From Campylorhamphus procurvoides (taxonomy: Eukaryota; Chordata; Aves; Passeriformes; Dendrocolaptidae): 64,000 bases of DNA. The stretch covers positions 528,844-592,843 of the forward strand of contig WBMV01006663.1 in the NCBI GenBank assembly GCA_013396655.1. Direction: 5' to 3'. The notes beneath the pieces are model-generated. The model saw only the letters and a list, made by a program, of their open reading frames with translations. It had not been told where the DNA came from and ran no database searches. Shown one piece after another: positions 58,695 to 64,000 of this stretch (position 1 is the stretch's first letter; each line of letters begins with the position of its first letter). A program made the position numbers and the translations under genes.

Positions 58695-58752
58695 CGGGAG
58701 GGCCCCCCAGGAACACACTCTGAGACTGAACCCAGAGCATCTCCCCCATATC
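58695..58752 (-). other. Exon-like segment (58 bp), copied at 60901-60958
   Basis: On the minus strand it has a good acceptor (CTCCTTGCAG) and a strong donor (CCCG|GTGAGT), and one frame reads DMGEMLWVQSQSVFLGGPP. No family is recognised. It could be an exon of an unknown transcript, an alternative 5' exon of SDC3, or chance. Confidence 0.2.
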
Positions 58753-58970
58753 CTGCAAGGAGGAGCAGGACAAGGCCAGCCCTGGAGCCATCCCAGGCAT
58801 TGCTCCAGGACCTGTGCAAAGGTCACAGCTAATCAATGCTCTCAGTAATTAAGGTGATGAGTTGATCCCTAAGCTCGGGCTGGGACAACAGCCGTGGCCG
58901 TGACAAAGCATCCTGACCCTGCACCCAGGGGCTCAGGACCCTGGGCAGGGGGGTGGCACATGGGGCTGGN

Positions 58971-61175
58971 GGACCACAATTCACTTTCTGAGTCATTTTT
59001 AACCAAAAGCCTTGAAAGAACCACCTCTAGAAACGTTTTCACCTCCCCAGCAGCCAAAAGGAGCATCCCTGTGCCACCTACACAACACCAGGTCCAATCC
59101 CATTCCTGCTCGACCACAAGACGACCCCAAAACACACGGTTTGGGGGGCAGATGCTGCACCCACACCCGGTTTGGCAGTGCCAGGAGCTGCCTCTGCCCG
59201 GATCCGGCCACATCCTTCCCTCCTGCCCTGACTTCCAGGACTTCCAGCAGCTCCATGGGCTGGACACACCGCGGATGGGGGAGGCTTTGCTCGTGAAGGT
59301 CGCCGAAACGCTCGGGAGCTTTGCACGAGAAACTCAAGCTTAAATGTCAAATTAATTAAGTGGGAAAGATGGATGTGTGGCCACAAAAAGCTCTCTGTTC
59401 CACCCCACCTCCTCCCACCGGAGCCAGGCACGGAGGGAAGGAGCGCCGGGCACTCCCCATGGCAAAGATTCCCCCTCCCTCCAGAAAGCATCGAGGGGAC
59501 GGGGAAAAGCACAAAGTGAGGCTGGAAAAGCTGGGGAAGCCTCTGCTCCTCCCTCCGCACACCGTACCCAGGGCCACGCCGGGGAGGGACCGGCAGCTCC
59601 GGCCGGGATGGCACGGGCGGGGTGGGAAAGAGTGGAAAACAGAGGAAAACGGAGGAAAACAGAGGAAAACAGATGAAAACAGTGGAAAACAGAGGCACAT
59701 CCCCTTCCTGCCTGGGAGAGGCTCAGCAGCATCACCTGTTTTGGAGGATAAATCCTTCTCCAGCAGCTCCTCGGGCTCCTGAGCCAAAGGAGCCGTGGGG
59801 AGGATGCAGAGGGATCCCGGGATGCCAAGGACCACATCGCCCACTGATGCCAGGAGATGCCAAACCACATGTTGAAGGGGGTTTCTCCCCCCAAATCACT
59901 GCGCCCCTGGGATTGCAGAGGTGCTGAGGGTCGGGTTTGTGCAGCCAGCAGCAGAAGAGCAGCAAAAAGCACACCCAGAGCCACACAGGGAGCAAGGATC
60001 GGACCCGGCTGCGAGCACAGGGAAAGCTCCGTGGGACAAGGACATGGGGACAGCATTAATGCCCCCACCTGGAGCTGTTTTCCAGCCTCTGGAGGCTCGG
60101 GAGGGGAAGGGCTCCCGGCTCCCAGGGCCCTGCTGGGCTCGGTGCCCCCAGCCAGCAGCCGGCAGGGTTTGGTACCCGGCTCACGTCCCCGGGCTGGGCA
60201 TTCCCCACGCCTGGCTCCCGTCTCCCAGGGCGGCCACACAGCTCCTGTCGCCCTTCCGAGAGGAAAAGGAGCCTTGGGGACACCTGGGGACTTGACTCTT
60301 CTCCCACACCATGCACAGGCAGGGACAGGAGGTGCCAAAGGACGCTGCACCCCTTCACAGCCTCTGGGATCCTTTTGTTTATTTATTTAGATAGTTTTAA
60401 ATCACAGTTTCTCCCAGAAAGAGGAGGGAGCTGAGGATTGAGTTTGGCTGGGCCAGGAGAGCTGGGCTGTCCCTACAAACAGGGAACCCCAGGTTACCCC
60501 AGCTCACACCAGGGAGCTCAAATCCACCCCCTGAGAGCCAGGCTGAGTCCTGGCAAACTCATTACACCTCACAGTGACCCCAGAGCACCCAAAAACCTCC
60601 CGTGGTCCCAATGCCAGGCTGGACACGGGGCAGCTGCTGAGCCCAGACCACTGGAAAGCATCCTGGGAACAGAGGTGTCCTGGGAACCCCCAACCCCTCG
60701 TGGCAGTACCAGTGGGAGCTGTGGGAGGTGCTGAACATCCCCAAATCCTCTGCAGGGCAGTGGGTGCTTCACCCCAAACCTCTACAGGGCCAGGGGGCAT
60801 TTCTGCATCCTCTGGTCCTCATTATCCCTCCAGACGGAGCCAGGGGTGGATTTTAAGGCATTGCAAGGAGCAAGGGATGCTGTTCCACAGTGACACTCAC
60901 CGGGAGGGCCCCCCAGGAACACACTCTGAGACTGAACCCAGAGCATCTCCCCCATATCCTGCAAGGAGGAGCAGGACAAGGCCAGCCCTGGAGCCATCCC
61001 AGGCATTGCTCCAGGACCTGTGCAAAGGTCACAGCTAATCAATGCTCTCAGTAATTAAGGTGATGAGTTGATCCCTAAGCTCGGGCTGGGACAACAGCCG
61101 TGGCCGTGACAAAGCATCCTGACCCTGCACCCAGGGGCTCAGGACCCTGGGCAGGGGGGTGGCACATGGGGCTGG
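58971..61175. repeat. Duplicated 2.2-kb segment, copy 2
   Basis: Second copy. It runs into unique sequence (CATCACCCACAGC) at its right end, exactly where copy 1 is cut by the N. Confidence 0.92.
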
Positions 61176-61914
61176 CATCACCCACAGCTCCCTTCTCGCT
61201 CATTAAAGCTCATTAGCACGCTAATTACTGCGAGCAGTGAGCAGATCTGCCTGTCCTGCCCCCTCTGTCCCCAACAGTCCCAGATGCCACTCAGCTGCCA
61301 GCACCCCACTGCCCACCAAGGCCCTGCAGGGAGGAGGAGGAAGAGGAGGGGGAAGAAGCAATTCCCCCCGCCTGTGTGGGGCCTGAAGGGTGGGGAGCAG
61401 CCAGCTCTCCCAGCAGCACAGAGAACAGCCCACTCTTGGATTCTCAGGTGTCTAATAAGGGGTTGAGCTCACCCCCATCATGGGCACGGCTGATGCAAGA
61501 GCTCCTGCCGGGGTCTCCCTTGTCCTGTCTCACAGTGGTCTGTACCCAGCTCCAAAGGGATGAGGCAGGACCAGGGATGGGCAGGGTGAGCTCATGGGTT
61601 TTACAGCCTTGGGGAATCCCAGCCCAAACCAAACCTGCCCATGACACTGTTGGGAAAACCCACTGCCAGCACGGGATCCCACCAGCAGAGGCAGCCCCTG
61701 CCCCACAGAGGCACACCAAGGGTTACAGGGGCCAATCCCAGCGGGATTCATCCCAGCTGCCCCAAACCCGGGGCCAGGAGGGATCACAAACACCGGGACA
61801 TCAAAGGGAAGCGCTGAGTCCCGGGAGACTCGGTACAGTTTGTGACGCTCCAGCAACACCAGGTCCCTGTGCCGAGGCTGCAGTGCCGTCCCTCTGTCCC
61901 TCTCTGCTTCCTTA

Positions 61915-62545
61915 GGGTGGGGACAGGGACATGATCATCCCAGGGGAGCTCAGAGGCTCATCCCTCCTCAGTTCCCTGGAATGGGGACAGGGACATGATC
62001 ATCCCAGGGAGCTCCCAGGCTCATCCCTCCTCAGTTCCCTGGGGTGGGGACAGGGACATGATCATCCCAGGGAGCTCCCAGGCTCATCCCTCCTCAGTTC
62101 CCTGGGGTGGGGACAGGGAGATGCTCATCCCAGGGAGCTCCCAGGCTCATCCCTCCTCAGTTCCCTGGGGTGGGGACAGGGACATGATCATCCCAGGGAG
62201 CTTCCAGGTTCATCCCTCCTCAGTTCCCTGGGATGGGGACAGGGAGATGCTCATCCCAGGGAGCTCCCAGGCTCATCCCTCCTCAATTCCCTGGGATGGG
62301 GTCAGGGAGTTGCTCATCGCTCCTCAGTTCCCTGGGATGGGGACAGGGACATGCTCATCCCAGGGAGCTCCCAGGCTCATCCCTCCTCAATTCCCTGGGA
62401 TGGGGTCAGGGAGTTGCTCATCGCTCCTCAGTTCCCTGGGATGGGGACAGGGACATTCTCATCCCAGGGAGCTTTCACGTTCATCCCTCCTCAGTTCCCT
62501 GGGATGGGGACAGGGACATTCTCATCCCAGGGGAGCTCCCAGTCT
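61915..62545. repeat. 63-bp minisatellite, about 10 copies
   Basis: Units GGGGACAGGGACATGATCAT, CCCAGGGAGCTCCCAGGCTC, ATCCCTCCTCAGTTCCCTGG and a short tail. The 63-bp (21-codon) period keeps several frames open, giving repeat proteins of 180-271 residues that I do not regard as genes. Confidence 0.94.
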
Positions 62546-63552
62546 CAGTGCCAGCAGAGCTGGAGTTCCTCATCCTGTCTCTGCAGTGCAAACTCAATAA
62601 CTCCACTCCCTGGCAGGGCCCAGGACCCAGCGTGGGGCTGTGCCAGCGCTGCCCAGCCCCCTGCACCTGGGTCCCCAAATCCATCACCGTGGCAGTGGCT
62701 GGCATGTACCAGAGCTGTGCCAAGTCATTGCTGCCCACCCCGGTGACCCCAGGGAGAAGCCGAGTCTTAGTCCAATAAGAGGGAATTCTTTAAAAGCTTC
62801 AGGGAGGAGAAGGAGAGAGGAGAGGCCTTGACCCCATCCAGGTGGGAGACAGCAGCCCCCTCCACCCCTCGGGCACACAGGAGCATCCCTCGTTCCACCA
62901 CCTCCCATCCTGGCACTGACCAAGCCCACAGCCCCTCCTGCCTCAATATCCTCAGCAAACACAACTGCAACTCCCCAAAGTGGGAAGGAGAAAAGCTCCT
63001 TTGGGGAGGAACAAGGACCCACAGAGCCAACCCCACCCCCGCCAGGGGTGCTGGAGAAACCGGCACAGCCACACTCACCTCTCGCCAGCGCGGGCACCCA
63101 GCGATGGAGGGGAGGTGTTGGCAGAGAAATAGAAAAGGCAATACTGGGCTTAATAAAAATGCCCTTGGATGCAGCAGCCACGGGGGTTTGCCAGAGGTAT
63201 GAGATGAGTGTCCTGTGCCCTCCACAGCAGCCTCCTTGGGAACACTGAAGTTGGATCTCTATTCCAGAGGGGAGCAGCTCTGTCGGGAACACCCCTCACA
63301 CAGAAACAGGGGGGGCAGCAAACCAGACCCCCAGGAGGACAGGGATGAGCTCGGGGTTATTTAATGCAACAGCCAGGCCCTGGGACTGCTTCCTCTCTCT
63401 GAAAGAGGAGGAGGAGGCAGCCTTCCTCCCCACTCCGCTCTCCCACTCCTCCCGGGCTGTGGTGGTTGTGTGGAAAAAGCATCTTCTGGCTGCAGGAGGA
63501 TCCCTCCTGTAGAACATCACCCAAAAAACTGGTCCCCCAAATGCTCCAGCAA

Positions 63553-63626
63553 GGGCAGGACAGGGCAGGGAGCAGGCAGGGCTGGGTGCAGGCAGGGAGC
63601 AGGCAGGGAGCAGGCAGGGCAGGGTG
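63553..63626. repeat. 10-11 bp tandem repeat (GCAGGGAGCAG type)
   Basis: Imperfect units of GGCAGGGAGCA and GGCAGGGCTGGGTGCA. Confidence 0.8.
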
Positions 63627-63689
63627 CAGGCGGGGCTGGATGGCTCCCATGGAAGGTCTCCCAGCCGGAGCATGTGGATGGGGAGCAGC

Positions 63690-64000
63690 AGTTCTGGAAG
63701 TGCCACGAGGAAGCTCAGACCCTTTTCCTCCGACCACATGGAACCCTCTCCCGGCGCTGGGAAAAGCCGGCGCTGCCTGCACGGACAGGGCTCGATCTGC
63801 CCCCACCACCCCTGCAGGGGCCGGGGATGAAAAGGGGAGGGGGAGCTGGGGGGGCAAACCCCTCCGGTCCCTCCCGAGCAGCAGGAGGGGGTCTCCTCCC
63901 TCTCCCCTCTCGCAGGGCAGGGCGCGTTTTTAAGGCGTCTTTCCCTACGACCTTCAAACGGCAGCCGCTCGCAGCCCCCTCCCCACGGCCCCCTCCCCAC
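63690..64000. promoter_or_regulatory. CpG-rich, G/C-skewed stretch at the window edge
   Basis: CpG frequency rises (CCCGGCGCTGGGAAAAGCC, GGCGCGTTTTTAAGGCG) toward the end of the window. Read on the minus strand, a TTAAAAACGCG element precedes an ATG at about 63741, so it could be a promoter. It is truncated by the window end. Confidence 0.3.

Larger units (their letters stand above)
56778..58969. repeat. Duplicated 2.19-kb segment, copy 1 (assembly artefact likely)
   Basis: Repeated at 58971-61175 after a single N at 58970. The copies differ by scattered substitutions, a few short indels and a length change in a short A-rich tandem repeat (57431-57491 against 59631-59693), for a net 13 bp. 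That pattern fits two alleles. Confidence 0.92.
61176..63689. other. Upstream DNA with the 63-bp minisatellite, no gene seen
   Basis: Outside the repeat array, a minus-strand donor-like GAGAG|GTGAGT at about 63076 follows a hydrophobic frame but lacks CpG or family support as SDC3 exon 1. Confidence 0.5.

Noticed and set aside
61931..62746. 271-codon plus-strand frame with 21-residue repeats
   Set aside because: Direct product of the 63-bp minisatellite. Other frames are equally open.
63076..63225. Possible SDC3 exon 1 with a hydrophobic FLLSPVLPFLFL frame ending in GAGAG|GTGAGT
   Set aside because: It would end in phase 0, but lacks the CpG-rich, Leu/Ala-rich character expected and has no similarity that I recognise to syndecan signal peptides.

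Overview
This is a 64 kb piece of a bird genome, probably a passerine. The signs are many truncated CR1 LINE 3' ends of the avian type, spliced GC-rich vertebrate coding sequence, frequent GC-rich minisatellites, and no bacterial-style gene packing. The one gene identified with confidence is syndecan-3 (SDC3), on the minus strand. Four coding exons can be set to the base from splice sites and matching phases: exon 2 (25514-25397), exon 3 (24972-24365), exon 4 (22072-21802) and exon 5 (21073-20907 stop). They join as phases 0/1, 1/0, 0/1, 1/stop and encode 387 residues after the signal peptide. In order these are an acidic Ser-Gly glycosaminoglycan-attachment domain, a long Thr/Pro mucin-like domain, a juxtamembrane region, the transmembrane helix, and the conserved cytoplasmic tail ending EFYA. 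The signal-peptide exon 1 was not found. It should lie at higher coordinates, possibly beyond 64000.

Layout. 1-14350 is intergenic-looking DNA rich in CR1 fragments in both orientations, with a (ATCC)n array and an 11-bp minisatellite. 14735-20906 is read as a long SDC3 3' UTR running toward lower coordinates. It has an AT-rich distal end with a poly(A) signal and two Pumilio-type sites, several microsatellites and one 205-base assembly gap. 20907-25514 holds SDC3 exons 2-5, whose introns carry minisatellites of 31, 40, 46 and about 41 bp. 25515-64000 is best read as SDC3 intron 1 and/or upstream DNA. It contains further minisatellites (39, 32 and 63 bp units), CR1 fragments only between 37.7 and 48.9 kb, two CpG-rich stretches, some motif clusters that could be enhancers, and a few unproven exon-like segments.

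Assembly quality shapes how the window should be read. Three single-N joins (22715, 46933, 58970) are each followed by a near-perfect repeat of the sequence just before the N (0.58-2.2 kb). This is the pattern of unmerged haplotype or contig ends rather than real duplication. Two further single Ns (2546, 41858) and the 17302-17506 gap mark other breaks.

I saw no evidence of a novel biological system, virus, CRISPR array or RNA gene. The most useful leads are the assembly-made duplications, the UG-repeat splice acceptor before the transmembrane exon, the minisatellites around SDC3 exons, and the candidate regulatory segments.
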